From: Niabella yanshanensis | Lineage (GTDB): Bacteria; Bacteroidota; Bacteroidia; Chitinophagales; Chitinophagaceae | Length of the DNA stretch: 64,000 bases | Direction of reading: 5' to 3' | NCBI RefSeq assembly: GCF_034424215.1 | Contig: NZ_CP139960.1 | Span: 5,479,187-5,543,186 of the forward strand | In this document: positions 1 to 9,400 of the stretch, piece by piece | How positions within the stretch are numbered: position 1 is the first letter of the stretch | How the letters are laid out: every line of letters begins with the position of its first letter | Made by a program: the position numbers and the translations under genes | The notes under the pieces: model-generated | Database searches by the model: none | Told to the model about the DNA's origin: nothing | The model's input: only the letters and a program-made list of their open reading frames with translations

Positions 1-102
1 ATAATAGGCGACCACAAAAAAGATGATGAATCCCGCCAGCAATCCGAAAAGAAGAATTCCTGTGATAATAAATACATATATTTCAGATACATTATTGTTC
101 AT
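1..102 (-). CDS. Sensor histidine kinase, N-terminal fragment (cut by window edge)
   Basis: Only the first 34 codons lie in the window. They begin MNNNVSEIYVFIITGI and form one hydrophobic membrane segment (about residues 8-34). The ATG overlaps the end of the upstream multi-span membrane gene by 11 bp. The complete kinase at 1994-2776 likewise overlaps its own upstream membrane gene and starts with a short polar stretch plus one TM helix. From that parallel I infer that this is the start of a second one-TM HisKA_3 kinase. No catalytic motif is inside the window, so the family assignment rests on context. Confidence 0.55.
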   Translation of the reverse strand, partial: MNNNVSEIYVFIITGILLFGLLAGFIIFFVVAYY

Positions 103-730
103 TTGGTCTGCGCCTGCTGTCCAAATATATAACAATCCCTGTAGTGAGGTAGTATTGCATATTAAGAATATAGGTTATGTCAGACAAATTCAGTGTGCTG
201 TTGTTAGTTCTCAAAAGAAAATTATAGAAGCTCCAGCAGAAGAAATTAAAAGTGTATAGTATTAATGTGGATGTGTTATACCAAAATAAGCCTTGCCGGA
301 GCAATTGCTTTTCTTCTGTATTTTGCAGCATGTTTTTGAATAAAAGCAACGAGCAGAGAACATATATAATATTAGATGGCAGCATCGCATTGGTTGGTAC
401 CGTCCAAACGCTCTGCATCAGACCTGTGTTGATCATGGAAAATATAATAAACGCAACCCAGGACCAACAAATTATAATTCTTGATTTTTTTAAATAATGG
501 AAATAAAAAAGGGTGATAAAAAAGTACTGTAGCGGCTGGTAAATATGATAGGGCGGGCAGCTGTTTCTATACTCTTTAATAAAAATACGAGTTATTGATT
601 CGCTAATAAAAGTAACCAGAATAAAAATGGTCAGGACTCTGTAAGGATTACTTAACTTTTTAAAGTTATAAAACCCCATCATCCATGTGATTAGTAAAAC
701 GATGAGATATACTAGGAAGCGCGTGCTCAT
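92..730 (-). CDS. Multi-span membrane protein of the sensor module, copy 2
   Basis: Hypothetical integral membrane protein of 212 residues with about six or seven hydrophobic segments and no signal peptide or soluble domain. It resembles the protein at 2746-3426 in length, hydrophobicity pattern and layout: an aromatic stretch (PPYHIYQPLQYFF) before the third helix, an FW pair at the start of the penultimate helix, and an NxxYY-like element in the last helix. It follows a tail protein by 18 bp and overlaps the next kinase by 11 bp, so translation is probably coupled. I infer that it is the membrane sensing or docking partner of that kinase. I recognise no named Pfam family. Confidence 0.7.
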   Translation of the reverse strand: MSTRFLVYLIVLLITWMMGFYNFKKLSNPYRVLTIFILVTFISESITRIFIKEYRNSCPPYHIYQPLQYFFITLFYFHYLKKSRIIICWSWVAFIIFSMINTGLMQSVWTVPTNAMLPSNIIYVLCSLLLFKNMLQNTEEKQLLRQGLFWYNTSTLILYTFNFFCWSFYNFLLRTNNSTLNLSDITYILNMQYYLTTGIVIYLDSRRRPNEQ

Positions 731-748
731 ATTTACTCAACTGTATTA

Positions 749-1315
749 TTATGGTTGAGGCGTTGGCTCCGGTTCTCCGCAACGATCGGGGCATGCGTCA
801 GTATGATCGTAAAAATCGCCTTCATCTTCCACTTCATCATCAGTGAGTTTTAGTGTTTTCTGTACTGTAGTACCCTTCTGTCCACTTTTCCCGGGCACCG
901 TACCCCGAATGATAAGGGTTAAAGCCTGGTTTTTATTTTTACTATAAGGTTCAGCTTTGCCAAAATAAACGCTGTACCCGACTATATTAGATAATTTATC
1001 GATCTTTCTTATAGATTCATCCATGCCTCTTAAGGCCTGCCTCGAAATCCAGAAGCCACGTAAAGTAGTTTTACCATCAGCGGTTACCAGTTTATAAGCA
1101 TCACCCAATGAATCCTGAGCTGCCAGGTAGTTGGATATGTATGCGTCTGCAACTTCTTTTGTAATAGGCCCGGCTTTAGTGGGGATAGGATTGGCCGTTC
1201 CGTCATTATCTCTTTTTATAACCCGGTCGTAAACATAGAAGGATAAAAAGCCTAATAATATTAAAAATAAATAGAAAGGAATACGCTTTACAGATATCGT
1301 TTCGTTTTGGGCCAT
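749..1315 (-). CDS. Single-TM protein with Cys/Pro-rich C-terminal tail
   Basis: The longest open frame starts at 1402 but overlaps the response regulator. The ATG at 1315 (MAQNETISVKRIPFY) is the better start and leaves a clean 47-bp gap. The protein has a short cytoplasmic N-terminus, one TM helix (about residues 12-28), then a soluble domain of about 150 residues and an acidic tail ending ACPDRCGEPEPTPQP. The domain is not one I recognise. The Cys/Pro tail resembles that of the small protein at 3442-3711, which opens the first module of this operon, so the two may play the same part. Function unknown; an extracytoplasmic signal receptor or accessory protein is a guess. Confidence 0.65.
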   Translation of the reverse strand: MAQNETISVKRIPFYLFLILLGFLSFYVYDRVIKRDNDGTANPIPTKAGPITKEVADAYISNYLAAQDSLGDAYKLVTADGKTTLRGFWISRQALRGMDESIRKIDKLSNIVGYSVYFGKAEPYSKNKNQALTLIIRGTVPGKSGQKGTTVQKTLKLTDDEVEDEGDFYDHTDACPDRCGEPEPTPQP

Positions 1316-1362
1316 GTGGTAGTGTTTAAATTGCGGTAAATGTATATATTTATAAGTTATAA

Positions 1363-2004
1363 TTATAGTTTTACCAATTCTTTTCTTATTGCTTCCAGGC
1401 AAAGTCCCACACGGCTCTGTACGTTAAATTTTTTAAATAATGCCTCCCTGTAACCATCAATGGTGCGTTCACTGAGGTTCATCTCTGATGCGATTTGCTT
1501 GTAAGTAAGTTCGCTACAGGCATATTGTAGAAAAATAGCTTCTTTGGGACTTAAGAGCGGCCCTTCTCTTTCATCGGCTTTCATCAATATTCTGCGAAAA
1601 TTGATATTACCTGCATCGGCATTGTAATAGCCCTTTTTATTAATCTCATCCAATGCTTTTTCAAGCTCGTTGGGGTGCGTGTCTTTTAAAAGATAGCCGC
1701 AACAGCCTGCCCTGAACATCGATATGATAGCATCATCGTCGGCATTCATTGATAATGCCACTGGTTTGATTTGGGGATAGCTATCCGTAAGCCATTTAAC
1801 TGTTTCAATGCCATTCATAACAGGCATATTCACATCTATGAGCATGATTTCCGGTAACTCTTTTTTGTGTTTTATTTTTTCCTGGAGGTCTTTACCATTA
1901 CTTGCTTCCAGTATTACTTCATATACGTTGAAGCTCTCCAGCATCAGGCTTAACGATTTTAAGAAAAGCTGATGGTCATCTACAAGACCTATTTTAGTTT
2001 TCAT
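1363..2004 (-). CDS. NarL/FixJ-family response regulator
   Basis: DNA-binding response regulator of 213 residues, normal for the family. The receiver domain (about 1-120) has the acidic pair D9/D10 (LVDDHQ), phospho-acceptor D57 (LIDVNMPVMNG) and K107 (LLKD). The C-terminal LuxR-type helix-turn-helix (about 148-210) contains LSPKEAIFLQYA and LTYKQIASEMNLSERTIDGY. The start overlaps the end of the histidine kinase by 11 bp, the usual sign of a cognate pair. The likely role is control of this operon, whose promoter carries an inverted repeat (see 3774-3791). Confidence 0.93.
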   Translation of the reverse strand: MKTKIGLVDDHQLFLKSLSLMLESFNVYEVILEASNGKDLQEKIKHKKELPEIMLIDVNMPVMNGIETVKWLTDSYPQIKPVALSMNADDDAIISMFRAGCCGYLLKDTHPNELEKALDEINKKGYYNADAGNINFRRILMKADEREGPLLSPKEAIFLQYACSELTYKQIASEMNLSERTIDGYREALFKKFNVQSRVGLCLEAIRKELVKL

Positions 2005-2776
2005 CGGTTTCTAAAGTTTGGGGTATAACAATAACGATACTGGTGCCTTTAATGGAGGATTCGTGATGGATGGTACCTCCTAAAAGTTTGGTACGGTATT
2101 GCATGTTTTTTAAACCCATTCCTTTGTTTTCTTTGTTTTGGAATCCGGTTCCGTTATCCGCCACTGTAATTTCAGCATCAGTACCTTTTCTGTAAAAATA
2201 AATATCTATCACTTTACAATTGCTATGTTTTAAGGCATTTTGTACAGCCTCCTGTATAATTCGAAAAAGAATGATCTGTTTGGAAGAGGGGAGAACGGGC
2301 TCAGCATGTATATGAAGGTTAGCGCTTATGGCATTTCCTGCATTTACCCTTAATACTTCAGCTTTCAGGTTGTCCAACAGGTTAAATTGAGATAGCCAGT
2401 CTTTATCAAGAGATTTAGACAAAGACCTCAATTCCGTAATAGCTTTTCCTATAGTGGCGTTTGCAGTCAGCAAAGTGTCTGGCGGCGTTTGGAGGCTTCG
2501 TTCTGCCAATCCGATCAGCATACGGGAAGTACTTAAAAGCTGACCTACATTATCATGCAGTTCTTTGCCGATCTGGGAGAATGTTTGTTCCTGCACCTCT
2601 ATCTGGGAACGTAACAATTGGCTGTTAAAATCTTCTTCAAGCAACCGCTTTTCTTTGAGGTGTTTATAATCTCTGCGTTTGTAAGCCATTAATAGAACAA
2701 CTATAAATAAAGTAATTAAAAGAAAAAAGACTGAAGCACCCAGTATTACGACAATATCGTTCGATAATTTTTGCAT
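1994..2776 (-). CDS. Sensor histidine kinase, HisKA_3/HATPase type
   Basis: Membrane kinase of 260 residues. One TM helix (about 8-31) is followed by a coiled linker, the HisKA_3 dimerisation domain with phospho-acceptor H74 (KELHDNVGQL), and an HATPase_c domain with N box (IIQEAVQNALKHS), DNGTGF and GMGLKNM. It has no periplasmic sensor domain of its own, so input probably comes from the multi-span protein encoded just upstream, whose gene overlaps it by 31 bp. It overlaps the response regulator downstream by 11 bp. Class assignment is firm; the signal is unknown. Confidence 0.93.
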   Translation of the reverse strand: MQKLSNDIVVILGASVFFLLITLFIVVLLMAYKRRDYKHLKEKRLLEEDFNSQLLRSQIEVQEQTFSQIGKELHDNVGQLLSTSRMLIGLAERSLQTPPDTLLTANATIGKAITELRSLSKSLDKDWLSQFNLLDNLKAEVLRVNAGNAISANLHIHAEPVLPSSKQIILFRIIQEAVQNALKHSNCKVIDIYFYRKGTDAEITVADNGTGFQNKENKGMGLKNMQYRTKLLGGTIHHESSIKGTSIVIVIPQTLETDEN

Positions 2777-3426
2777 AAGATGCCATAGCTGATATACAGG
2801 CTACAAATAAATAAAAGAATATTGTGAAATCGCCATAAAGCACCCAGCGTGCTGCTGCTGGTGTCTATTACATATTTATAGGATATAAATATAAAGAATG
2901 CTCCGGCATAATATGTGAAAATACCTACTACACACCAAAAAATACTTGTTTCGGGAATACTGACCTCCTCATGGGTATTGATGAGCTTGGAATAGAAAAA
3001 GTACAGACTAAGAGCAACAATAACAATGCTTTCAAAGGCTGAGCTCCCCGAGCTGAATTGTGAGATACCGTCACCATTTACAATCAATAATATGGAAACA
3101 GCAGCATATGAAATTAATGCGGCGTACATTACCTGAGGGCTGCAATGCAACAGATATTTTAAAAAGAGCGTCAGAATAACAAGAAAAGATGCGGTGGCAT
3201 TAAGCTTATATACCCAATAATTATTTTGCAGAAGAATAAATTTTGTGGGAACTGCCAGGCGCTCGATAATGGAAGCTGTACAATTACAGATTAATTGAAT
3301 CAGGCAGAAGATCAGAATTAGAAGGACCTCTTTAGAAAGCATTTTCTTACTTCTTAAAAGAAATGCAACTGCTATAGCAGGACCAACAGTATCCAATATG
3401 TTTAATATTTGAGAAAGGGTTTTCAC
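2746..3426 (-). CDS. Multi-span membrane protein of the sensor module, copy 1
   Basis: Integral membrane protein of 226 residues, with about seven predicted helices (roughly 10-25, 32-50, 75-92, 98-116, 130-147, 160-182, 195-215) and no soluble domain. It has an aromatic NNYWVYKLN stretch before helix 3, IFWCVVGIFTYY in helix 6 and an FHNILLF motif in helix 7. The same landmarks recur in the protein at 92-730. The 31-bp overlap with the kinase gene suggests coupled, stoichiometric synthesis. I infer a membrane receptor subunit for the kinase, which lacks a sensing domain. Not assignable to a named family from sequence alone. Confidence 0.75.
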   Translation of the reverse strand: MKTLSQILNILDTVGPAIAVAFLLRSKKMLSKEVLLILIFCLIQLICNCTASIIERLAVPTKFILLQNNYWVYKLNATASFLVILTLFLKYLLHCSPQVMYAALISYAAVSILLIVNGDGISQFSSGSSAFESIVIVALSLYFFYSKLINTHEEVSIPETSIFWCVVGIFTYYAGAFFIFISYKYVIDTSSSTLGALWRFHNILLFICSLYISYGILCKNYRTILS

Positions 3427-3441
3427 ACTGATTGTCTCAGA

Positions 3442-3711
3442 TTATTGTTCTACTTCTTCGGCTTTATTATCGCATCCGGGAGGGTAAGGGCATCCATGTG
3501 CCGGCCTTTCCACACCGCGGTTTTTTGCCTTCCCGTTATCGGCACGGGCGCATATCTCTATTACATTCAGCTTTTCATTGTCAGCAGAAAAACGCACTTT
3601 TATTTCCTGGCTGATGATGATGCCCTTTGCCTGAGGGTTCTCCTTTAGGAGGCTTTCGATTTTTTCTCTGGTGAAGTAAAATTCGAGCTTGCACTGATTA
3701 TTTTCTAACAT
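3442..3711 (-). CDS. Small protein with Cys/Pro C-terminus, first gene of the sensor operon
   Basis: An in-frame start exists at 3747, but the ATG at 3711 (MLENNQCKLEFYFTREKIE) lies just behind a consensus -7 box and is preferred. The product of 89 residues has a soluble alpha/beta-looking body and a tail with GCPYPPGCDN, echoing ACPDRC in the protein at 749-1315. There is no signal peptide. It lies 15 bp upstream of the membrane-protein gene, so it is the first gene of the operon. Function unknown; the position suggests an accessory or output component of the signalling module. Confidence 0.65.
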   Translation of the reverse strand: MLENNQCKLEFYFTREKIESLLKENPQAKGIIISQEIKVRFSADNEKLNVIEICARADNGKAKNRGVERPAHGCPYPPGCDNKAEEVEQ

Positions 3712-3744
3712 TTTTAAGGTGTTTATAATACACAGAATGATCAG

Positions 3745-3752
3745 CAAACCTA
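3745..3752 (-). promoter_or_regulatory. Bacteroidota -7 element for the sensor operon
   Basis: On the minus strand the sequence TAGGTTTG matches the Bacteroidota -7 consensus TAnnTTTG. It sits 33 bp upstream of the ATG at 3711, which would give a leader of about 25-30 nt. No clear TTG -33 box is present; the inverted repeat at 3774-3791 occupies that region. Confidence 0.55.
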
Positions 3753-3773
3753 CAAAGCCGGATGAATATGCAG

Positions 3774-3791
3774 TACGGGAAAAATCCCGTA
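3774..3791. promoter_or_regulatory. Inverted repeat, candidate operator of the NarL-type regulator
   Basis: The sequence TACGGGA-AAAA-TCCCGTA is a perfect 7+7 bp inverted repeat. It ends 22 bp upstream of the -7 element, where a regulator could contact or replace -33 recognition. The operon it precedes encodes a NarL/FixJ regulator, a family that binds short inverted heptamers, so autoregulation is a reasonable inference. It could instead act as a terminator for the gene at 3934-4920, but no T-run follows on that strand. Confidence 0.45.
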
Positions 3792-3933
3792 TTTATTCCT
3801 GTAAATCCCCGTTGTGCTTGCCTGCGTTGGCTTTTATTTTTGACTCATTAAAATTATTAGACCTTAATACGGCTAATTTATGCAACGCACCACTTCCATC
3901 TATGAACGATCCACCGGGCGGGGTTAGAAAATG

Positions 3934-4920
3934 CTACAATTGTAATTTTCCAACCCTGCCATTATTTCCAACAAAGTATACAGCATTATTGGCCTTATCG
4001 TAGGCGCAGGTATTAAAACCTTCTTTGCTTATTTGTTTCCAATGCCTGCCACCGTCTTTACTGATGTCAATGCCCGTTATACCGCAGGTAATAGCCATGT
4101 TTCTACCGGTAAAGCAAACAGCACTTCTATAACCGGCTGGCATAATATCTGGTAGCCGCCAGGTCTTTCCTCCGTCGTGACTGTATACAAAGGCGCTATC
4201 CCTTTTATCGCGATCATTATAATTTCCGCTGGCTACCAGCAATAGGTTGTCCTGTGCCGCAATGCCGTTGGCGCCGGTCATTTGCTGTCCCTGGGTAGTG
4301 GGTAAGTTTATAGCTTTATTTTTGGTGAAAAAACGGGAAGCGGCGCCACCGCTTACGATACAGTATCCCAATCGCGACCATATAATATTGGAGCCGCTGG
4401 CTGCAAAAAAAGCTTCACCGGGTTGGGCATTAGGCAAACTTAGTTGATTGGTTGGCTGCCAGCTGTTGCCGCCATCTTTTGTTTGAGCCACAAATATTTT
4501 ATTATTGATGGGGTCGCCTACCACCATTCCTTCTTTCGCATTTTTAAAAGTCATGGCATCTAAAAACATAGCGCTATCCCGGTTCTCGTATACTTTGGTC
4601 CAATTTTGCCCTCCATCCGATGTTTTTAAGATATACGCGGGTGATGCTATCCCCATAACAACAGCAGTTTTTTCATCCAGTGCTTCTATATCCCGAAATT
4701 CAGTTTTTTCATAACCCCCGATAATTTGCCATTGCCATGTTTCTCCTTCGTCAACAGACCGGCCAACGGTGCCACCGCTACCGCTTACCCAAATGGATTT
4801 GCCTTTAATGCTGAGCCCCCGTAAACTGGTCTTGGAGCCTTGTACAACTATTTGAACCTGCTGGGCCTGTACCTGTATAATGGCGAAGGCAGCCAGCAAG
4901 AGGAGTAATGATTTTTTCAT
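3934..4920 (-). CDS. Secreted Ycf48-like/BNR beta-propeller protein
   Basis: 328 residues with a clear signal peptide (MKKSLLLLLAAFAIIQVQAQ, cleaved near residue 19). The mature part is a series of about seven blades carrying Asp-box-like SxDGGxxW motifs: TSDGGQNW, TKDGGNSW, SHDGGKTW and SKDGGRHW. This pattern is typical of Ycf48/photosystem-assembly-like and sialidase-like propellers, which Bacteroidota annotate as oxidoreductase or BNR-repeat protein. No sialidase catalytic arginine triad or FRIP motif is evident, so an enzymatic role is not supported. Probably a periplasmic binding or scaffold propeller. It is followed by a 49-bp gap and the SDR gene reads into it. Confidence 0.8.
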   Translation of the reverse strand: MKKSLLLLLAAFAIIQVQAQQVQIVVQGSKTSLRGLSIKGKSIWVSGSGGTVGRSVDEGETWQWQIIGGYEKTEFRDIEALDEKTAVVMGIASPAYILKTSDGGQNWTKVYENRDSAMFLDAMTFKNAKEGMVVGDPINNKIFVAQTKDGGNSWQPTNQLSLPNAQPGEAFFAASGSNIIWSRLGYCIVSGGAASRFFTKNKAINLPTTQGQQMTGANGIAAQDNLLLVASGNYNDRDKRDSAFVYSHDGGKTWRLPDIMPAGYRSAVCFTGRNMAITCGITGIDISKDGGRHWKQISKEGFNTCAYDKANNAVYFVGNNGRVGKLQL

Positions 4921-4969
4921 TCTCTAAATTTATGAAAGATGGAATTAAATTGCAGAGAACCCAACCGGC

Positions 4970-6400
4970 TTATTTTTCGGCGCCTGTTAGTTGATGGATC
5001 ATAGAATTAAAAATGAAAAAGTGGAACGGGTAAACTGCATACCAATAAAGGCGGCCCGCTAGTCCGCTGGGACGGAAGGTGGCAGTTTGATAAAGTATAT
5101 CGTTTTTGATGGTAAACTCCAGCCAGGCTTCGCCCGGCATCTTCATTTCTGCAAAAAGAAGCAACCTCTTTTCCACGCGGTTGGCATATAGTACGCGCCA
5201 GAAATCAACGCTGTCGCCAGGTTCCAGGATTCGTATATCTCTTCTGCCCCTGCTTAATCCCACACCGCCGAATAGTTTATCCATAAGGCCTCTTAATCTC
5301 CAGAGCATGGAAGAAGAGTACCATCCCTTTGAGCCCCCGATACCAAATATGCGGTCCAGCGTTTCAGGTTCATTCGTTACTGCAGCTTGCTTCTTATCTC
5401 TGAAACAACCTTTTTCCGGCACTTCCAGGTACTGCCAAACATTTTTCTTGTGAAAGTGATCAGGAAATGAATCATGCCAGCTGGACAGCACATCGTTTTG
5501 TTCAATCTTATCAAAAGCCAGTTGAATCGCATTGGGATAACTGATCAATTGTATGCCTAATTGCCAGTTAAGGTTATTGGGTTGGGCTACCACATCCACT
5601 TTCATACTTTCCACCAGGTTTTTTGCCAGTGTATAACTGGTAGATGTGATAAAATATAGCCAATAGGAAGAAAGACGCGGAGAGAAAAAAGGCACTGTTA
5701 TAATGCTTCTCTTCAGCTTTCTTGCGCGGGCATATTGAAGGATCATTTCTTTATAGGTCAGTATTTCTTTGCCTGCTATGTCAAAATGTTGATGGTAAGT
5801 AAACGCTTTTAGCTTTACACCGGTCAAAAATTCAATCACATTCCGTATGGCAATGGGTTGGCACCTGGTTTTGATCCATACGGGCGCCACCATCACCGGA
5901 AGCTTTTCTGCGAGATCCCTGATAATTTCAAAGGAGGCACTTCCTGAACCAACAATAATACCGGCTCTTAAGGCGGTTAATGCATATTGGCTGCTTTGAA
6001 GCGCTTCCTCAACCGCTTTTCTTGAATAAAGATGCCTGGATAGCTTTTCTTCATTTACAATCCCGGTTAAATAAATGACCTGGACAGCAGTTGTATCTTC
6101 TATAGCCTCCCGGAAATTCTGGGCGCTTTGCTTTTCGGTTTTAGAAAAATCGCCGCCTTCTGCCATCGAATGTATGAGATAGTATGCAACATCCAACTCC
6201 CTTGGAATAACTGATAAGCTTGCCTTATCCGAAAGATCACACTCAACAACCTCCAGCGTTCCTTTAGCATCTTTATATTTTGAGGTACTGAAACGGCGTT
6301 GATCCCTGACAGCGCAAACAATATGATGTCCTTCTTTCAATAACTGAATTAAAAGACGTTTTCCAATATAACCTGTGGCGCCGGTCAGGAGGATTTTCAT
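4970..6400 (-). CDS. SDR-family NAD(P)-binding protein with DUF2867 domain
   Basis: 476 residues. The N-terminal atypical SDR Rossmann domain starts MKILLTGATGYIGKRLL (GxxGxxG) with the NADP-compatible R in AVRDQRR. The C-terminal DUF2867 domain (about 325-470) contains the typical LWRLRGLMDKLFGG and FHFFIFNSMI stretches. The family is often annotated NAD-dependent epimerase/dehydratase or YbjT-like, with unknown substrate. There is no signal peptide, so it is cytoplasmic. It lies upstream of the propeller gene on the same strand. It is a full-length two-domain protein with no sign of decay. Confidence 0.85.
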   Translation of the reverse strand: MKILLTGATGYIGKRLLIQLLKEGHHIVCAVRDQRRFSTSKYKDAKGTLEVVECDLSDKASLSVIPRELDVAYYLIHSMAEGGDFSKTEKQSAQNFREAIEDTTAVQVIYLTGIVNEEKLSRHLYSRKAVEEALQSSQYALTALRAGIIVGSGSASFEIIRDLAEKLPVMVAPVWIKTRCQPIAIRNVIEFLTGVKLKAFTYHQHFDIAGKEILTYKEMILQYARARKLKRSIITVPFFSPRLSSYWLYFITSTSYTLAKNLVESMKVDVVAQPNNLNWQLGIQLISYPNAIQLAFDKIEQNDVLSSWHDSFPDHFHKKNVWQYLEVPEKGCFRDKKQAAVTNEPETLDRIFGIGGSKGWYSSSMLWRLRGLMDKLFGGVGLSRGRRDIRILEPGDSVDFWRVLYANRVEKRLLLFAEMKMPGEAWLEFTIKNDILYQTATFRPSGLAGRLYWYAVYPFHFFIFNSMIHQLTGAEK

Positions 6401-6436
6401 GATTGGAACCTGTCAAAAGTCCTGCCACAAAAAACT

Positions 6437-9400
6437 TTAACCTTCCGATAGGCCTGCAGCGTCGGCTCCGTCATCAGGATGATTATTGCGAGTGTCCATT
6501 GCATATTGCTTAGGACTGCTTCCAAATTTCTTTTTGAATTCGGTACTGAAATGCTTTCGATCCTGGAAACCTACCGCATAACAAACCTCATAAACAGCCA
6601 TGTTGGTACTTCTCAGCAGCGCTGCTGCTTTTTGTAGTTTCACTGACTTGATAAAATCATTTACTGACAGGTTGGTTACGGCCTTCATTTTTTTATAAAG
6701 CACCGGGACACTCATGGCCACCTTTTGTGCCAGCATGGGGACATTGAACTCCCCGTCGTCCAGATGACTTTCGATGATTGCTAAAACGTTCTTCAGGAAT
6801 TCATCATCCAGTGGAGTGACTACGGGCCCGTTGGCTGTATTGCGGTCGGAACCGGTGAGTATGCCTTTTCGAATGCGAAGCTCCACATATTGACGAACCC
6901 TTTCACTGGTGGTCAGCAGGTTGCCTACATTCAGTTCGAGAATGGTACGATTAAAAGGTTTTGTAAGATACAAGTCGGCTCCTTTATGCAATCCTTCAAT
7001 ATGGTCCTGCTGCGTGGATTTGGCAGTAAGTAATATAACCGGAATATGACAGGTTCTCACATCCGACTTGATCCTGTTACAGAAGCTTAGCCCATCTTCC
7101 TCGGGCATCATTACATCGCTGATGATGATATCAGGCAGGTACTCACTTGCATAGCTCCAGCCTTCAGCAGCATTGTCTTTTACTACTACCGCATGCGTTT
7201 GCTCCAGTATTTCCTGGATATTTTGCCGGATACCCGGATTGTCGTCAACCACCAGTACTGTGAATTTTTTAAGACTGGTTTGCTTTTCATCAATGACGAC
7301 CACGGGCGCTGCCTGGCTGTCTGGTTCTGAAGGCAGCGTTTCCGGCAATGCTTTATCTAAAGTTACGTGGGGAGATGGTGTATGGATCCGCTGGTTAAAA
7401 TGTTCGGATCCTTTTTGCAGGAATACTGAAAAAGTCGTGCGCCGTTCGTCTGGTTTATTTTCAGAAAGTTCGCTTTCCACTTCAATACGTGCGCCATGAA
7501 GCGCGGCTATTTTGGCAGATAAAGCCAGGCCGATACCATAGCCTTTATTTTGCGATCCGCTATCGTTTACCTGGAAGAAGTTATTGAATAGCTTATCCTT
7601 ATATTCGGGAGCGATTCCTCGCCCGTTATCAGACACTGATACCTTGATATAATGCTGCACATCTTCTATATGCACTGCTATCTTGCCTCCATCGGGCGTG
7701 AACTTAAATGCATTGCTGATCAGGTTAAAAAAAACTTTTTCCAGCTGCTCTGTATCAAAATACAGGATATGATGTTGAATATTATGGGTAAAAGAAATAT
7801 GCATATCCCGCACCAGCGATATTTCGGTGAAATGCTCATAAATATTTTTAATAAAGGCTATAATATCATGAGGTGCTATTTGCAGGCGCATGTTTTCAGT
7901 TTCTGCCTTCCTGAAATCCATGAGTTCCTCAGATAAGCGTAACAGATTGTTGGCATTCTTCTTAATATGTTGAAACTGTTGTTGCAGGTAACCGTCGCTG
8001 GCCCTGTCGGTGATCATTTTGTCAACCGGCGACAGGATTAATGTTAAATGTGTTCTTATCTCATGCGTAACATTGGTGAAAAAATCAAGTTTATGCTGAT
8101 GTAAGGCCTCCTCTTTTTTTATGAGTTCCCTTAAATAGAAAAAACGGATCACAACAAACAAAACGCCTGCAAACAATAATATATAGATGAGATAAGCCCA
8201 CCAGGTGCGCCAAAAAGGAGGTAATACTACAATCGACAATTCTTTGACCTCGCTCCATATACCATCATTATTTGCTCCTTTTACGGCCAGTATATACTTA
8301 CCGGGCTTCAAATTCATGTAGGTGGCAGATGGGTTATCTGTTTCAGTCCACTGCTCATCAAATCCTTTTAGTTGGTAAGCATACTTGTTTTTTTCAGGCT
8401 TCAGGTAATTTAATAATGCAAATCCTACCGTGAAAATATTCTGATCGTAACTGAGTTTTAACCCGGCAGAGGTTACAATATCTGTTATGCCGGGGTGGTT
8501 TAAAGTAGTTAGTCCGGTGAATTGTATCGGTGCGGGTATGTTATTGGAGCGAAAAGATGCCGGATCAAAACTTACCAGGCCATTAAAGCCTCCGAAATAA
8601 AACCGTCCGTCATCCCCTTTAAAATAGGCATTATAATTAAAGGTATTGGATGGTAATCCGTCTGTCTTTGTGTAACGTTGATATTTTGAAGTAGCGGCGT
8701 TGAGCTTTATAAGCCCGTTGCCTGAGCTCAGCCATATATATCCTTTGATATCTTCCAGTATGCCATAAATGGTAGTTTGCTCGCCGGGCTTGCTGAATCT
8801 GAATGAATAGACTTTTCCGGTGAAAGGGTTGTATTTTCGCAGCCCGCTTTTTTCTATACCAAACCAGATATTTCCCTTCTTATCTTCCTGTATACAATTA
8901 AAATAAGCATGAGACGAATCCGGTAGTCCGGCAAAACGGTTGGCCGGTTTTACTATTTTTTCCCCCGCGCGTATTAAAAATAATCCCGATGAAGTGGCCA
9001 TCCATATATTATTTTTTGAATCGGGGAATATCTTTTTGATGTCCCGGCCCTTTAACGCTGATCTATTGTAACGATGGCTTATGTCAGAGAGTGTTATACC
9101 ACTTCTATTAAAAACCTGCACATCTTTCAGGCCGCCCTGCACCCCTAACCACAAATTATTTTCTTTGTCTTCAGCAATAGTGGGGATTTCTGATCTTAAA
9201 AAGAGTGGGTCCTCAGGATGATAAAAATATTTTTTAAAGGAACGGCCTTCCCATAAATTCAGCCCGCCTGCATGGGTGCCTATCCACATATTCCCGTCTC
9301 TATCCCTGAAAATAGATTTTATTAAATTAGACCCAATTGCGCTGTTTCCATACGTATAATAAGTAAAAGTATCCTGTTGCTTATTGTATTGATTCATGCC

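Noticed and set aside
3719..4003. Plus-strand frame across the sensor-operon promoter
   Set aside because: It overlaps the inverted repeat, -7 box and the end of the propeller gene; antisense shadow.
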